A stretch of 64,000 bases of DNA from Microvirga roseola (GTDB lineage: Bacteria > Pseudomonadota > Alphaproteobacteria > Rhizobiales > Beijerinckiaceae). The stretch lies in assembly GCF_020866965.1 (NCBI RefSeq), contig NZ_JAJATX010000007.1, positions 1 through 64,000 on the forward strand. Reading direction: 5' to 3'. Both the position numbers and the translations under genes were made by a program. A model generated the notes under the pieces. The model searched no databases. It was not told the origin of the DNA and saw only the letters and a program-made list of their open reading frames with translations. How positions within the stretch are numbered: position 1 is the stretch's first letter; each line of letters begins with the position of its first letter. Below are positions 36,053 to 47,235 of this stretch, in pieces.

Positions 36053-36361
36053 ATGGCTATGGATCCCATGGATCGCGAACCGAACGTCTACAATCGCGAC
36101 ACGAACGTCAACGATCGCAAAGATCGTGGCTCCAATACACTTGCTTGGGTGATCGGCGGTCTTGTCATCGCCCTCGGCCTGCTCGCCTTCCTGTTCTATG
36201 ACGGCGGCCGCGACGAGGTGACGACGACCGGCACGGTCCAGACCGAAACAGTTCCGGTTGCCCCTGTTACTCCCGCTCCTCCGGCTGCAGACGCCCCTGT
36301 GGCTCCGGCCCCGGCTCCGGTCGCCCCGGCTGCCCCCGTGGCTCCGGCCAACCCGCAGTAA
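36053..36361 (+). CDS. Single-pass membrane protein with Pro/Ala-rich tail
   Basis: 102 residues. A polar N-terminus (Asn/Asp/Arg-rich, 'YNRDTNVNDRKDRGSNT') is followed by one membrane helix ('LAWVIGGLVIALGLLAFLFY') and a tail made almost only of Pro, Ala and Val ('APVTPAPPAADAPVAPAPAP'), which probably extends into the periplasm. No domain known. GGAGTG precedes the ATG. A strong terminator follows the gene, so it is monocistronic. Confidence 0.75.
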   Translation: MAMDPMDREPNVYNRDTNVNDRKDRGSNTLAWVIGGLVIALGLLAFLFYDGGRDEVTTTGTVQTETVPVAPVTPAPPAADAPVAPAPAPVAPAAPVAPANPQ

Positions 36362-36387
36362 CGAAGCGTCTCGCGTTACACTGCACG

Positions 36388-36417
36388 AAATGGGCCTGGC
36401 AGGAGCCAGGCCCATTT
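36388..36417. terminator. Strong bidirectional terminator
   Basis: AAATGGGCCTGGC (36388-36400) and GCCAGGCCCATTT (36405-36417) form a perfect 13-bp stem with a four-base loop, ending in T residues on both strands, between convergent genes. Confidence 0.9.
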
Positions 36418-36427
36418 TGCTGTCCGC

Positions 36428-37348
36428 TCACGCGAGGGCGGCGGCCGGCCGCTTTCTCTGCGGGAGCGTCATGAGGGCCACGCCCAACAGGATGCAGACC
36501 AGCCCGATCCAGGCCGTCGGGTCGAGGCTCTCTCCGAGGAAATACGCGCCGATGGCCACGCCGATGGGAGCGCGCAGGTAGGCCTGCGCGGTCGTGCCGA
36601 CGGATCCGAGCGTGTGGATCAGGCGGAAATAGATCACGAAGGCCATGGCGGTGGAGAAGACCGCAAGCGCCACCAGCGCCATGACGGATTCGCCCGAAGG
36701 GGCCAGGGTCCAGGGCCGGTCGACAAGAAGGCTGACGGGGATCAGGATCGCGGCCCCCGAGAGAAGTGATCCCGCGGCGGGAGCCATGGGGTCGAGATTC
36801 TTGAAATTGCGCCCGAAGATCGCCGCACCCGCATAGCACACGGTCGCCAGCACGACCGCCAACTGAGCCAACAGCGCCTCGCCCACATGGGTCAGCGCCT
36901 GATTGCCGATGATCACGCAGGTGCCCGCAAGCCCCACGGCCACGCCGGCGAACTTGCGAAAGCCCGTTGCCTCGTGGCGCGACCAGAACAGCGTGATCAG
37001 GAAGGTGAAGACCGGCGTTATGGAATTGAGGATCACCGCCAGCCCGGCATCGATGGAGGTCTCGGCCCAGGCGATGAGGGTGAAGGGAATGGCGCTGTTC
37101 AGACAGGCCTGGACCGTGAAGTTGCGCCAGCTCGTCCGGGCCCAGGGCAGGCTCACCCCTCGCCCGCGCATGACGAGCACCAGGAGGCTCCCGGCAATCA
37201 GCGTGCGCGCCGCGATCAGGGTGACGGGCGGGATCGTCTCGATGCCGATCTTGATGAAGGTATAGGCCGCAGCCCACAGGGTCGCGAGGGCCGCGAGCAG
37301 CGCAAGCTCGAGGGCATAGTTGGTCTTCACCGGGTGGGCTATTGGCAT
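36428..37348 (-). CDS. EamA/DMT-family small-molecule exporter
   Basis: 306 residues with ten membrane helices arranged as two EamA repeats ('LAALATLWAAAYTFIKIGIE' opens the first, 'VVLATVCYAGAAIFGR' the second). Members export amino acids, nucleosides or drugs across the inner membrane; the substrate here is unknown. It is divergent from an ArsR-type regulator, with a 17-bp perfect inverted repeat between them, which suggests that the regulator controls this exporter. Confidence 0.88.
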   Translation of the reverse strand: MPIAHPVKTNYALELALLAALATLWAAAYTFIKIGIETIPPVTLIAARTLIAGSLLVLVMRGRGVSLPWARTSWRNFTVQACLNSAIPFTLIAWAETSIDAGLAVILNSITPVFTFLITLFWSRHEATGFRKFAGVAVGLAGTCVIIGNQALTHVGEALLAQLAVVLATVCYAGAAIFGRNFKNLDPMAPAAGSLLSGAAILIPVSLLVDRPWTLAPSGESVMALVALAVFSTAMAFVIYFRLIHTLGSVGTTAQAYLRAPIGVAIGAYFLGESLDPTAWIGLVCILLGVALMTLPQRKRPAAALA

Positions 37349-37413
37349 GGAATCGCATCCCTTCTTGCAGTCTGAAGCGGTGCGAAACTGGCACGGGATA
37401 TCGCCCCTGTCGC

Positions 37414-37449
37414 CACGGAACGCTTCGGCCGGGGCCGAAGCGTTCCGTG
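37414..37449. promoter_or_regulatory. Perfect 17-bp inverted repeat in the divergent promoter
   Basis: CACGGAACGCTTCGGCC (37414-37430) and its exact complement (37433-37449) flank two G residues, midway between the exporter start (37348) and the regulator start (37484). It is a candidate operator for the adjacent HTH regulator, though a structural role (cruciform or terminator-like hairpin) is possible. Confidence 0.55.
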
Positions 37450-37483
37450 CTGACCGGATGCCTCGCCTGGTCTAGGATCGGTC

Positions 37484-38182
37484 ATGACTCCCATGGTCTC
37501 AGGCATCGCCCTTGCGGAGATCGCGGCCCTGATAGGGGACGTGGCCCGCGCTAACATCCTCTCCGCCCTCATGGACGGACGCGCCCTGACCGCCAGCGAA
37601 CTGGCCTGGCACGGCGGCGTCAGCGCATCGACGGCAAGCGGTCATCTCGCCAAGCTCTGCGAGGCCAACCTGATCGCCCTGGAGCGCCAGGGACGACACC
37701 GATATTACCGCCTCGCCTCCGCGGAAGTGGCGCAGGCCATCGAGGCGCTCATGACCGTGGTTTCCTTCGCCCCGAAGCGGCACCGCCCGGTTGGGCCCAG
37801 GGACGAGGCCCTGCGCCGGGCCCGCACCTGCTACGATCATCTGGCCGGCCGCCTCGGCATCGCCGTGACCGACGCCCTCACCTCGCGAGGGCATGTTCTT
37901 CTCTCGGAGAGCGCCGGAAGCCTCACCGGCGAGGGTCAGCGCTTTCTCTGCACCATCGGGGTCGAGGTCGAGGCCGAACGAAAGGGCCAGCGCGCCCTCT
38001 GCCGTACCTGCCTCGACTGGAGCGAGCGCCGCCCTCACCTCGCCGGGCATCTCGGCTCGGCGCTCTGCACAAGGTTTTTCGAACTGGGCTGGACCGAACG
38101 CATCAGGGACAGCCGCGCTCTCGCGATCACGACCGAAGGGCAGAAAGGCCTCAAAGAGGCCTTCGGCATCGAGCTCCCGTAG
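37484..38182 (+). CDS. ArsR-type winged-helix transcriptional regulator
   Basis: 232 residues. The HTH lies at residues 8-90: 'ARANILSALMDGRALTASEL' and 'GGVSASTASGHLAKLCEANL', then the wing 'IALERQGRHRYYRLASAEVA'. The remaining 140 residues are an extra domain ('RRARTCYDHLAGRLGIAVTD') with several Cys ('LCRTCLDWSERRPHLAG'), as in larger ArsR-like regulators that sense small molecules rather than metals. It is divergent from the EamA exporter and probably represses it. Confidence 0.87.
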   Translation: MTPMVSGIALAEIAALIGDVARANILSALMDGRALTASELAWHGGVSASTASGHLAKLCEANLIALERQGRHRYYRLASAEVAQAIEALMTVVSFAPKRHRPVGPRDEALRRARTCYDHLAGRLGIAVTDALTSRGHVLLSESAGSLTGEGQRFLCTIGVEVEAERKGQRALCRTCLDWSERRPHLAGHLGSALCTRFFELGWTERIRDSRALAITTEGQKGLKEAFGIELP

Positions 38183-38187
38183 CCGCC

Positions 38188-38483
38188 TCAGCGGCGGATC
38201 AGGCGGCTGGCGGCAAAGGCTGCCCCGGCCCAGATGAGGGCGGCGATGAAGCGGACGGGAAACAGCGTCAGCCCATCAGCGCGCACAGGCGCGATCCAGG
38301 GCAGCCCCGCGCGGCTGACGAGCCACGAGACGAGCGCGGAGAGGCCCAGAGCGGCGATGGCCGCCACCAGGATCTTGCCGAACTGGTCGGCCTTCCAGCC
38401 GAGCCAGACGGCGATGAGGATCAGCACCGGATCGAAGGCCGCAGGCAGCCAGTCCCAGAGATGGACGACGGGGACGGTCGGCG

Positions 38484-38499
<16 letters not shown>
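38188..38499 (-). CDS. Small membrane protein of unknown function
   Basis: 103 residues with three hydrophobic helices ('[14 protein letters not shown]', '[20 protein letters not shown]', '[18 protein letters not shown]'). Its start overlaps the end of gatA by 16 bases, so it is translated in the gatCA operon, but nothing suggests a role in tRNA amidation. No domain recognised. Confidence 0.75.
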
Positions 38500-40004
<1,505 letters not shown>

Positions 40005-40124
40005 GGGACTTGATCTCTCATCCGTCGGACGGCCGGGCTTGTCCCCAGGCCATCCACATCTGTTCATCAGGAATTCCCTGGCTTGCATGGCGCTCGCCGG
40101 GGCAGGTCGAAAGGGCTTTGCGCC

Positions 40125-40412
40125 TTATTCGACCACTTTGGGCACGAGGAAGAAGTTGTCTTCCGTGGCGGGGGCGTTTTGGACGATCTTCTCCGGATAG
40201 CCGCCATCGGTCACCCCGTCCTGGCGCTTCTTCATGACCATGGGCGTGACGGAGGTCATCGGCTCCACGCCGTCCACGTTCACCTCGTTGAGTTGCTCGA
40301 CGAAGGAGAGAATCGCGTTGAGCTCGCCCTGGAGGTGCGGCACCTCCTCGTCCGTCACGGCGATGCGCGCCAGATGCGCGATGCGGCGGACCGTTTTCTC
40401 ATCGACCGACAT
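40125..40412 (-). CDS. gatC: Aspartyl/glutamyl-tRNA(Asn/Gln) amidotransferase subunit C
   Basis: 95 residues from ATG 40412. Family pattern '[18 protein letters not shown]', '[20 protein letters not shown]' and C-terminal 'ENFF..P.VVE'-type end. It stabilises the GatA-GatB complex. It is the first gene of the gatC-gatA unit. Confidence 0.95.
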   Translation of the reverse strand: MSVDEKTVRRIAHLARIAVTDEEVPHLQGELNAILSFVEQLNEVNVDGVEPMTSVTPMVMKKRQDGVTDGGYPEKIVQNAPATEDNFFLVPKVVE

Positions 40413-40609
40413 GAATGGCCATACCCCTTGGAAACTGCTGGGCGGGCTATAACACCCGCCCGCCGAAGGGCGCAACGGCGGATATGGAGCAAAACCCGCT
40501 CCGGACCTGCCTGTCATGGCCGGGCTTGTCCCGGCCATCCCGATCCGAGGAGCCCTGCTCCATTCCCATCGAGATCACCGGCATGGGGCGGGTGATCTCG
40601 GGGGTACGA

Positions 40610-41311
40610 TCAGATCGTAACTCCCACCGTCTTGTGGGGGACAACAACCTGGATGCCCTTCCCGTCCAGGGCGGCCACGAAGCGGTCGGCATCGGGGACC
40701 AGCGGCGGGAAGGAGGCGTAGTGGCAGGGAATGGCTGACTTCGCTCCGCTGAAATAGCGCTGGACCGCCAGGGCGGCGACTTCCGGCCCCATGGTGAAGC
40801 GGTCGCCGATGGGGGCGATCACCACGTCCGGCTTGTGGATCTCGGCGATCAGCGCCATGTCGCCGAAAATGTCGGTGTCGCCCATGTGATAGACCGTCGG
40901 CTCGCCCGGCGCCTTCACGACGACGCCGTTGGCGTTGCCCAGCGGGAAGTTCACATCCATCTCGACGAGCCCCGCAGAATGGTCAGCCCGCACGAGGCTG
41001 ACGGTGAAGCCGCCCTGGTCCGTCGTGCCGCCCGTGTTCATCGGGTCGAAGTTCTCCAGCCCCTGCTTGGCCAGGTACATGCAGAGTTCGAAATTGGTGA
41101 CGACCTTGGCCCCCGTAGCCTTCGCGATCTCGACCGTATCGCCCACGTGATCCCCGTGGCCGTGGGTGATGAGGATGTGGGTCACGCCCTCGCACAGTTT
41201 GTCCCGGTCCCCCTGGAAAGCGGGGTTTCCGGTGAAGAACGGGTCGATCAGGACGACCTTGTCGGCAAAATCGAGTCGGAAGGCGGAGTGGCCGAACCAT
41301 GTGATTTTCAT
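40610..41311 (-). CDS. Metal-dependent hydrolase, metallo-beta-lactamase fold (UPF0173-like)
   Basis: 233 residues from ATG 41311. '[14 protein letters not shown]' opens the fold; the metal motif is '[11 protein letters not shown]', with further ligands in 'VRADHSAG' and '[14 protein letters not shown]'. It is cytoplasmic, with an unknown substrate. The length fits UPF0173. It is divergent from the sugar importer operon. Confidence 0.9.
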   Translation of the reverse strand: MKITWFGHSAFRLDFADKVVLIDPFFTGNPAFQGDRDKLCEGVTHILITHGHGDHVGDTVEIAKATGAKVVTNFELCMYLAKQGLENFDPMNTGGTTDQGGFTVSLVRADHSAGLVEMDVNFPLGNANGVVVKAPGEPTVYHMGDTDIFGDMALIAEIHKPDVVIAPIGDRFTMGPEVAALAVQRYFSGAKSAIPCHYASFPPLVPDADRFVAALDGKGIQVVVPHKTVGVTI

Positions 41312-41440
41312 GGGCAAATCCTCGTTTGGGCAGCCTGAAGATGGGGCGGAAGCGCCCCACGGCCATGTTTCAATGGAACAAAATGGCGGCTCAGGACTTA
41401 TCTCCATCAAGCTAAGCAATAACCACGGAGGAGGAAAGCC

Positions 41441-42706
41441 ATGTCCCGTACCCTAGCAACCCTTGCCGCAGCGGCCGGATTGCTCCTCTCGACGGGCGCT
41501 CACGCCGTCGAGATTTCCCTCTCGTGCAGCGCCCTCGGCAAGGAATACGAGGTCTGCAAGGAGGGCGCAGACGCCTGGGCGCAGAAGACCGGCAACACGG
41601 TCAAGATCGTCTCGACGCCCAATTCCGCCACCGAGCGGCTCGCCCTCTATCAGCAGCTTCTGGCGGCCGGCGCTGGCGATATCGACGTGTTCCAGATCGA
41701 CGTGGTCTGGCCCGGCATTCTCGGTGAGCATTTCAAGGACCTGACGGCCGAGGCCACAGGCCTCAACGAGCACATTCCGGCGATGGTGGACGTCGCCCGC
41801 GTGGGCGGCAAGGTCGTCGCCATGCCGTGGTTCGCCGATGCCGGCCTGCTCTATTACCGGCAGGATCTGCTGGACAAGTATAACCGCCAGGTGCCGCAGA
41901 CCTGGGCCGAACTGACGGAAACCGCCCGCATCATCCAGGAAGGCGAGCGCAAGGCCGGCAACAACGATTTCTGGGGCTATGTCTGGCAGGGCCGCGCCTA
42001 TGAGGGCCTGACCACCAACGCCCTCGAATGGGTCGCCTCCAATAACGGCGGCACCATCGTCAATGACACGGGCGAGATCACCATCGACAACCCGAATGCA
42101 GCCGAGGCCCTGAAGACCGCTGCGGGCTGGGTCGGCACCGTCACGCCCGAAGGCGTCCTCAACTATACGGAAGAGGAATCGCGCGGCGTCTTCCAGGCCG
42201 GCAACGCCGCCTTCATGCGCAACTGGCCCTACGCCTGGGCCCTCGCCCAATCCGACGACAGCACCATCAAGGGCAAGGTCGGCGTTGCTCCCCTGCCCCG
42301 CGGCGGCGCGGACGGACGTCATGCCGGCACACTCGGCGGCCAACTCCTCGCCGTGTCGAGATATTCCAAGAACGCCGATGCCGCGACCGATCTCGTCATG
42401 TACCTGACGGGTCAGGAGGAGCAGAAGCGCCGGGCCATCGAGGGCTCCTTCAACCCGACGATCCTGAGCCTCTACGAGGATGCGGACATCAAGAAGTCCG
42501 CTCCCTTCATCGGCAACCTCCGCGAGGTCTTCGCCAATGCGGTGCCTCGCCCCTCCGGCGTCACGGGCGAGGACTACAACAAGGTCTCGACCGAGTTCTT
42601 CAACACGGTCCACCAGGTCCTTTCCAAGCGCGCCGAGCCGGCCCAGGCGCTCACCCGCCTCGACCGGGATCTCAAACGGATCAAGCGTGACGGCTGGCAG
42701 CAATGA
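41441..42706 (+). CDS. Sugar ABC importer, substrate-binding protein (trehalose/maltose type)
   Basis: 421 residues with signal peptide '[17 protein letters not shown]'. The mature chain follows the family of trehalose/maltose-binding proteins (ThuE-like): '[20 protein letters not shown]', '[17 protein letters not shown]' and '[20 protein letters not shown]'. It binds the sugar in the periplasm. A strong GGAGGAGG precedes the start. The stop overlaps the permease start by four bases. It is the first gene of a four-gene operon. The precise sugar is inferred. Confidence 0.9.
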   Translation: MSRTLATLAAAAGLLLSTGAHAVEISLSCSALGKEYEVCKEGADAWAQKTGNTVKIVSTPNSATERLALYQQLLAAGAGDIDVFQIDVVWPGILGEHFKDLTAEATGLNEHIPAMVDVARVGGKVVAMPWFADAGLLYYRQDLLDKYNRQVPQTWAELTETARIIQEGERKAGNNDFWGYVWQGRAYEGLTTNALEWVASNNGGTIVNDTGEITIDNPNAAEALKTAAGWVGTVTPEGVLNYTEEESRGVFQAGNAAFMRNWPYAWALAQSDDSTIKGKVGVAPLPRGGADGRHAGTLGGQLLAVSRYSKNADAATDLVMYLTGQEEQKRRAIEGSFNPTILSLYEDADIKKSAPFIGNLREVFANAVPRPSGVTGEDYNKVSTEFFNTVHQVLSKRAEPAQALTRLDRDLKRIKRDGWQQ

Positions 42707-43674
42707 GCCAGTCCGTCGCGACCGGAATAGCCCCCGTGCAAAGCGTTGCGCGGGGGCGCCGTTCCTCCCTGACGCGCTCGCGCATCAGGGCGGCCTGGAC
42801 CTTCATCGCGCCGACGGTGATCGTCCTTGCCCTGATCGCCGGCTGGCCCCTGGCGCGGACGATCTGGTTCAGCTTCACGGACGCCAGCCTCAATAACCTC
42901 AACGATTACGAGTTCATCGGCTTCGAGAACTACCTCGCCAGTTACGGCGGGGAGTGGTTCGGGCTCCTGACCGATCCAGACTGGTGGCACGCCGTGTGGA
43001 ACACAGTGTGGTTCGCCCTCGTCTCCGTGTCCATCGAGACCGTGCTCGGCACCGTGGTGGCCCTGATCCTGAACGCGGCCTTTCCTGGACGCGGCATCAT
43101 GCGGGCGGTCATCCTGATTCCCTGGGCGATTCCGACGGTCGTCTCCGCCAAGATGTGGAACTGGATGCTCCATGACCAGTTCGGCGTCATCAACGACATG
43201 CTGCTCAATCTGGGGCTCATCGCGGCGCCCATCACCTGGACCGCCAACCCGGACACGGCGCTGTGGACGGTCGTGATGGTCGACGTCTGGAAGACCACGC
43301 CCTTCATGGCGCTTCTCATCCTCGCCGCCCTGCAGATGCTGCCCGGGGACATCTACGAGGCCGCCCGCGTCGACGGCGTTCATCCGGTGAAGGTCTTCTT
43401 CCGGGTCACCCTGCCGCTCATCCGCCCGGCGCTCCTCGTGGCGGTGATCTTCCGCGCCCTCGATGCGCTGCGGGTCTTCGACCTGATCTACGTGCTCACC
43501 GCCAATTCCCGGGACACCATGTCGATGTCCGTCTATGCGCGCCAGCAGCTCGTGGATTTCCAGGAGGTTGGCGTCGGCTCTGCGGCCTCGACCCTCATCT
43601 TCCTCATCATCGCCCTCCTGGTCGTCATCACCATGGTCGCCGGACGGGTCCGCTTCGGGGAGGAGGCACGATGA
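42703..43674 (+). CDS. Sugar ABC importer permease 1 (MalF type)
   Basis: 323 residues with six membrane helices and the EAA loop 'EAARVDGVHPVKVFFRVTLP' near residue 225 that contacts the ATPase. N-terminal 'AAWTFIAPTVIVLALIAGWP' is typical of the ThuF/UgpA group. It starts inside the stop of the binding-protein gene (ATGA) and ends inside the start of the second permease (ATGA), so translation is tightly coupled. Confidence 0.92.
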   Translation: MSQSVATGIAPVQSVARGRRSSLTRSRIRAAWTFIAPTVIVLALIAGWPLARTIWFSFTDASLNNLNDYEFIGFENYLASYGGEWFGLLTDPDWWHAVWNTVWFALVSVSIETVLGTVVALILNAAFPGRGIMRAVILIPWAIPTVVSAKMWNWMLHDQFGVINDMLLNLGLIAAPITWTANPDTALWTVVMVDVWKTTPFMALLILAALQMLPGDIYEAARVDGVHPVKVFFRVTLPLIRPALLVAVIFRALDALRVFDLIYVLTANSRDTMSMSVYARQQLVDFQEVGVGSAASTLIFLIIALLVVITMVAGRVRFGEEAR

Positions 43675-44495
43675 AGCACGCAACCCGCATCGGCTTCTGG
43701 CTCCTCGTGATCGCCATCGGCCTGTTCTCTCTGTTCCCCTTCTATTACGCGGTGATCTCGTCGTTCCGCTCGGGAACCGCGCTCTTCTCCGTCGCCTATT
43801 TCCCGGAAAGCTTCGACCTCTCGAACTATGTCGCGGTCTTCGAGCGCCAGCCCTTCGGCCAGAACATCCTGAACTCCATCATCGTGGCGGGCTCGGTGGT
43901 CGCCCTGTCCCTGGCGCTCGGGATCACCGCAGCCTATGCCTTCGGACGCATCGCCTTCCGGGGGCGCTCGCTCCTGCTGTTCACGATCCTGGGCGTCTCG
44001 ATGTTCCCCCAGGTGGCGGTGCTCTCCGGCATGTTCGAGCTGATCCGCAGCTTCGGCCTCTACAACACCCTTCCGGGCCTGATCCTCGCGAACCTCATGC
44101 TCACCCTGCCCTTCACGGTCTGGGTGCTCACCACCTTCATGCGCGAGCTGCCGAAGGAAATCGAGGAGGCGGCCTTCGTGGACGGCGCGACGCCCTGGAT
44201 CGTCGTGCGGCGCGTGTTCCTGCCGCTGATGATGCCGGCCGCGGTGACGACAGGGCTCCTCGCCTTCATCGTCGCCTGGAACGAGTTTCTTTTCGCCCTC
44301 ACCTTCACCCTCACCAACGAGCAGCGCACCGTGCCGCCGGCCATCGCCCTGATGAGCGGCCGGACCGCCTATGAGCTGCCCTGGGGATCGATCATGGCGG
44401 CATCCGTCATCGTCACCCTGCCGATCATCGCCCTGGTGCTCGTCTTCCAGCGCAAGATTGTTGCGGGCCTGACGGCGGGCGCGGTCAAGGGCTAA
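43671..44495 (+). CDS. Sugar ABC importer permease 2 (MalG type)
   Basis: 274 residues from ATG 43671. Six helices and the EAA loop '[20 protein letters not shown]', followed by '[17 protein letters not shown]', as in MalG/ThuG. It forms the heterodimeric channel with the preceding permease. GGAGG lies just upstream within the first permease gene. Confidence 0.92.
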   Translation: MKHATRIGFWLLVIAIGLFSLFPFYYAVISSFRSGTALFSVAYFPESFDLSNYVAVFERQPFGQNILNSIIVAGSVVALSLALGITAAYAFGRIAFRGRSLLLFTILGVSMFPQVAVLSGMFELIRSFGLYNTLPGLILANLMLTLPFTVWVLTTFMRELPKEIEEAAFVDGATPWIVVRRVFLPLMMPAAVTTGLLAFIVAWNEFLFALTFTLTNEQRTVPPAIALMSGRTAYELPWGSIMAASVIVTLPIIALVLVFQRKIVAGLTAGAVKG

Positions 44496-44514
44496 GCCAC
44501 AAGGGGGATCATCC

Positions 44515-45654
44515 ATGGCTGATGTCGTTCTGAAAAATGTCCAGAAGTCCTTCGGCAGGGCCCGGGTCATCCACGGCGTGGACCTTGATATCCGCGACGG
44601 GGAATTCGTGGTCTTCGTCGGACCGTCAGGCTGCGGGAAGTCCACCCTGCTGCGCCTGATCGCAGGCCTCGAGGACATCACCGGCGGCGATCTCTTCATC
44701 GGCGGCGAGCGGGTGACCGAACTGCCGCCCGCCAAGCGCGGCATCGCGATGGTGTTCCAGTCCTATGCGCTCTATCCCCACATGAGCGTCTACGACAACA
44801 TGGCCTTCGGCCTCGAACTGGCGAAGTCCTCCAAGCAGGAGATCGACCAGCGCGTGCGCGAGGCGGCCCGCATGCTGCAGATCGAGAACCTGCTCGACCG
44901 CAAGCCGCGGCAGCTCTCCGGCGGCCAGCGCCAGCGCGTCGCCATTGGCCGCGCCATCGTGCGCGACCCGAAGGTCTTCCTCTTCGACGAGCCGCTCTCG
45001 AATCTCGACGCGGCCCTGCGCGTCCAGACCCGGATCGAGATCGCCAAGCTCCACACCGACACCCGCGCCACCATGATCTACGTGACCCACGACCAGGTGG
45101 AGGCCATGACGCTCGCCGACCGGATCGTGGTTCTCAATGCGGGCCGGATCGAGCAGGTCGGCTCCCCGCTGGAGCTCTACCACCGGCCGGCCAACCTGTT
45201 CGTCGCCGGCTTCATCGGCTCGCCGCAGATGAACTTCATCGAATGTCAGGTGGCAGGCGTCGGGCCCGACGAGGTTCTGGTGCACCTGCCCAATGGCAGC
45301 TCGGTTGCGGTGCCTGTCGCGCCGGACGGCGTACAGCCGGGCGAAACGCTCACCCTCGGCGTCAGGCCCGACCACGTTCAGGTGAGCTCCAGAGGCCCCC
45401 TCACCGGCCGCGTCGAGCTGGTGGAGGAGCTTGGGGAGAATCATCTCCTCTACGTGGAGACAGGCCAGGGCAGCCGGATCACGGTGCGCGAGCCGGGCGA
45501 TGCGCGGCACGAGGCCGGCAGCACCGTGACGCTCGATCTCGCGCCCGAGTTCTGCCACCTGTTCAAGACTTCCGGCGAAGCGCTGCCCGCACGGAACAGA
45601 GCCGCGGGCAGCGCCTTATCATCCCCAAGCAGGATGACCAGCAGCATCGCCTGA
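44515..45654 (+). CDS. ugpC: Sugar ABC importer ATP-binding protein (MalK/UgpC type)
   Basis: 379 residues. Walker A '[16 protein letters not shown]', Q-loop '[20 protein letters not shown]', signature '[15 protein letters not shown]', Walker B '[15 protein letters not shown]' and H-loop '[15 protein letters not shown]'. The C-terminal TOBE regulatory domain (about residues 240-360) is present. It energises the two permeases and ends the operon. The name ugpC follows the common annotation of this family and does not fix the substrate. Confidence 0.9.
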   Translation: MADVVLKNVQKSFGRARVIHGVDLDIRDGEFVVFVGPSGCGKSTLLRLIAGLEDITGGDLFIGGERVTELPPAKRGIAMVFQSYALYPHMSVYDNMAFGLELAKSSKQEIDQRVREAARMLQIENLLDRKPRQLSGGQRQRVAIGRAIVRDPKVFLFDEPLSNLDAALRVQTRIEIAKLHTDTRATMIYVTHDQVEAMTLADRIVVLNAGRIEQVGSPLELYHRPANLFVAGFIGSPQMNFIECQVAGVGPDEVLVHLPNGSSVAVPVAPDGVQPGETLTLGVRPDHVQVSSRGPLTGRVELVEELGENHLLYVETGQGSRITVREPGDARHEAGSTVTLDLAPEFCHLFKTSGEALPARNRAAGSALSSPSRMTSSIA

Positions 45655-45729
45655 CTTCGCCCCTCGACCCTGGGCGACTTCCTCTATACTGGCTGTGATC
45701 CGGCAGGAGCGGGATGAGGAGTCTGTCCC

Positions 45730-46305
45730 ATGATCCACAAGGATGACGAGCTGACGGCCCTCATGGAAGGGCTCGGCCCCCGCGCGCGCCTCATGGGCGT
45801 CGATCTCGGCACCAAGACCATCGGGCTCGCCCTCTCGGACGTCGAGCGGCGGATCGCGACGCCGCTCGAGACCATCAAGCGGGTGAAGTTCACGCCGGAC
45901 GCCGAGCGCATCAAGGCGTTGGTCGAGCGCTACGACGTGGGCGGGCTCGTGATCGGGCTGCCCCTCAACATGGATGGCACGGAAGGTCCGCGCTCCCAGG
46001 CGACCCGCGCCTTCGTGCGCAACCTGAAGCCGATCGTCGACAGGCCGATGCTGTTCTGGGACGAGCGCCTGTCCACCGTCGCCGTGACGCGGACATTGCT
46101 GGATGCCGACGCCTCACGGGCCAAGCGGGCCGACGCCGTCGACAAGATGGCGGCCGCCTACATCCTGCAGGGTGCGCTCGACCGCCACGAGCGGATCATG
46201 GCGGACAAGGAAGCGGCGGAGGACGAGGCCGGAACGCGATCCGGCCTCGACGTCGATCTCAATCCGATGCCGGAGGCCGGCATTCTCAAGGATTACGAGG
46301 ATTAG
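45730..46305 (+). CDS. ruvX: Holliday junction resolvase-like protein RuvX (YqgF)
   Basis: 191 residues. RNase H-like fold with '[20 protein letters not shown]' (first Asp), '[20 protein letters not shown]' and '[16 protein letters not shown]' (Glu). It acts in 16S rRNA 5'-end maturation and was named for resolvase similarity. The C-terminal about 40 residues ('[14 protein letters not shown]') extend beyond the usual length, which is common in alphaproteobacteria. Confidence 0.92.
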   Translation: MIHKDDELTALMEGLGPRARLMGVDLGTKTIGLALSDVERRIATPLETIKRVKFTPDAERIKALVERYDVGGLVIGLPLNMDGTEGPRSQATRAFVRNLKPIVDRPMLFWDERLSTVAVTRTLLDADASRAKRADAVDKMAAAYILQGALDRHERIMADKEAAEDEAGTRSGLDVDLNPMPEAGILKDYED

Positions 46306-46310
46306 CGGGT

Positions 46311-46724
46311 TCAGTACCCGTTCGCCCGGTTCCAGGCCCGCTGCTTCTCCTTGAAGATTTCCTTCTGGTTGCGGCGGTATTCCTTCATGTAGTCCTTGGC
46401 CGCTTCCTTGTCATAGATGACGCCGGTGCGCTCACGACCACCCCGCCCGGGAACGGGAACGGCATAGCCCGGAGGACGCGGGGCGAAGCGAGGCGGCGGC
46501 GGGCCGTAATAGCGCGGCGGAGGCCCGTAGTAACGGGGCGGCGGCGGGCCATAGTAATAGACCGGCGGCGGGGGCGGCGGATCGTAGGAATAGTAGAACT
46601 GGACGTTCTGGACCGAAGCCGGCGCATCCGTCTCCACGAAGGGAATCGGCGCTGCCTGCGCGCTGACGGCGCCGAGAGCCATGCCCCCTGCGACCGCACC
46701 GAGAACCCATTGAGCGAGTTTCAT
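46311..46724 (-). CDS. Secreted Tyr/Pro-rich protein
   Basis: 137 residues from ATG 46724; ATG 46733 is in frame. Signal peptide 'WVLGAVAGGMALGAVSAQAA'. The mature protein has a tract of poly-proline with tyrosines ('SYDPPPPPPVYYYGPPPPRY' and repeats of 'YYGPPPPR'), then a basic helical end with 'RNQKEIFKEKQRAWNRANGY'. It should be extended and may bind cell-wall or membrane surfaces. No domain known. It converges on ruvX with a five-base gap. Confidence 0.78.
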   Translation of the reverse strand: MKLAQWVLGAVAGGMALGAVSAQAAPIPFVETDAPASVQNVQFYYSYDPPPPPPVYYYGPPPPRYYGPPPRYYGPPPPRFAPRPPGYAVPVPGRGGRERTGVIYDKEAAKDYMKEYRRNQKEIFKEKQRAWNRANGY

Positions 46725-46882
46725 AGGCGTCATCTCCCGCCCGGCGCAACTTTGCCCGGACCTTGACGGAGATACTGCCACGCTTCGGCTAAACAGGATA
46801 TGAACCAGCGTGCCGCCCGCGGAGTACCGCCAAGCCTATCGGGGCGCTCTCGAAAAGCCGCTTTCGCGAAATCAGGGCGGGC

Positions 46883-47050
46883 TTACTTGTTCGGCGGCTC
46901 GCGATTGATCGGCAGGCATCTGCCGCCGATCTCCTGCTGACCCACCAGGCACCCGCTCTCCTGAACCCCTGGAGGGGTCGTTGAGCCGGTCGTGTTGACA
47001 CACGCGGCGAGCAGAAACGCTGTTGGAACTGCTGCAATCAATGCCTTCAT
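46883..47050 (-). CDS. Very small lipoprotein
   Basis: A 55-residue frame. ATG 47050 is preceded by GGGAGG. The N-terminus 'MKALIAAVPTAFLLAACVNT' is a lipoprotein signal with lipobox LAAC, so Cys17 is lipidated. The 39-residue mature part has two more cysteines ('ESGCLVGQQEIGGRCLPINR') that could form one disulfide. Similar short lipoproteins are often missed by annotation. Function unknown. Confidence 0.65.
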   Translation of the reverse strand: MKALIAAVPTAFLLAACVNTTGSTTPPGVQESGCLVGQQEIGGRCLPINREPPNK

Positions 47051-47235
47051 CCTGGCCTCCCTGCGGCTCCTGACTCAGCGAACAACGCGGGGCTCCAAGG
47101 AGGGTTGTAGGGCATCAACTGATTATGATCGGGATCGCCCTGCCGGCAGGCGGCTGAATGCAGGCTTTTCCGGAGGGGCGGGAAGGTTTCCGCCCCTTAC
47201 CCTTCGCACGGCAGGTCTGTCGGCCTTGTCCGCAT

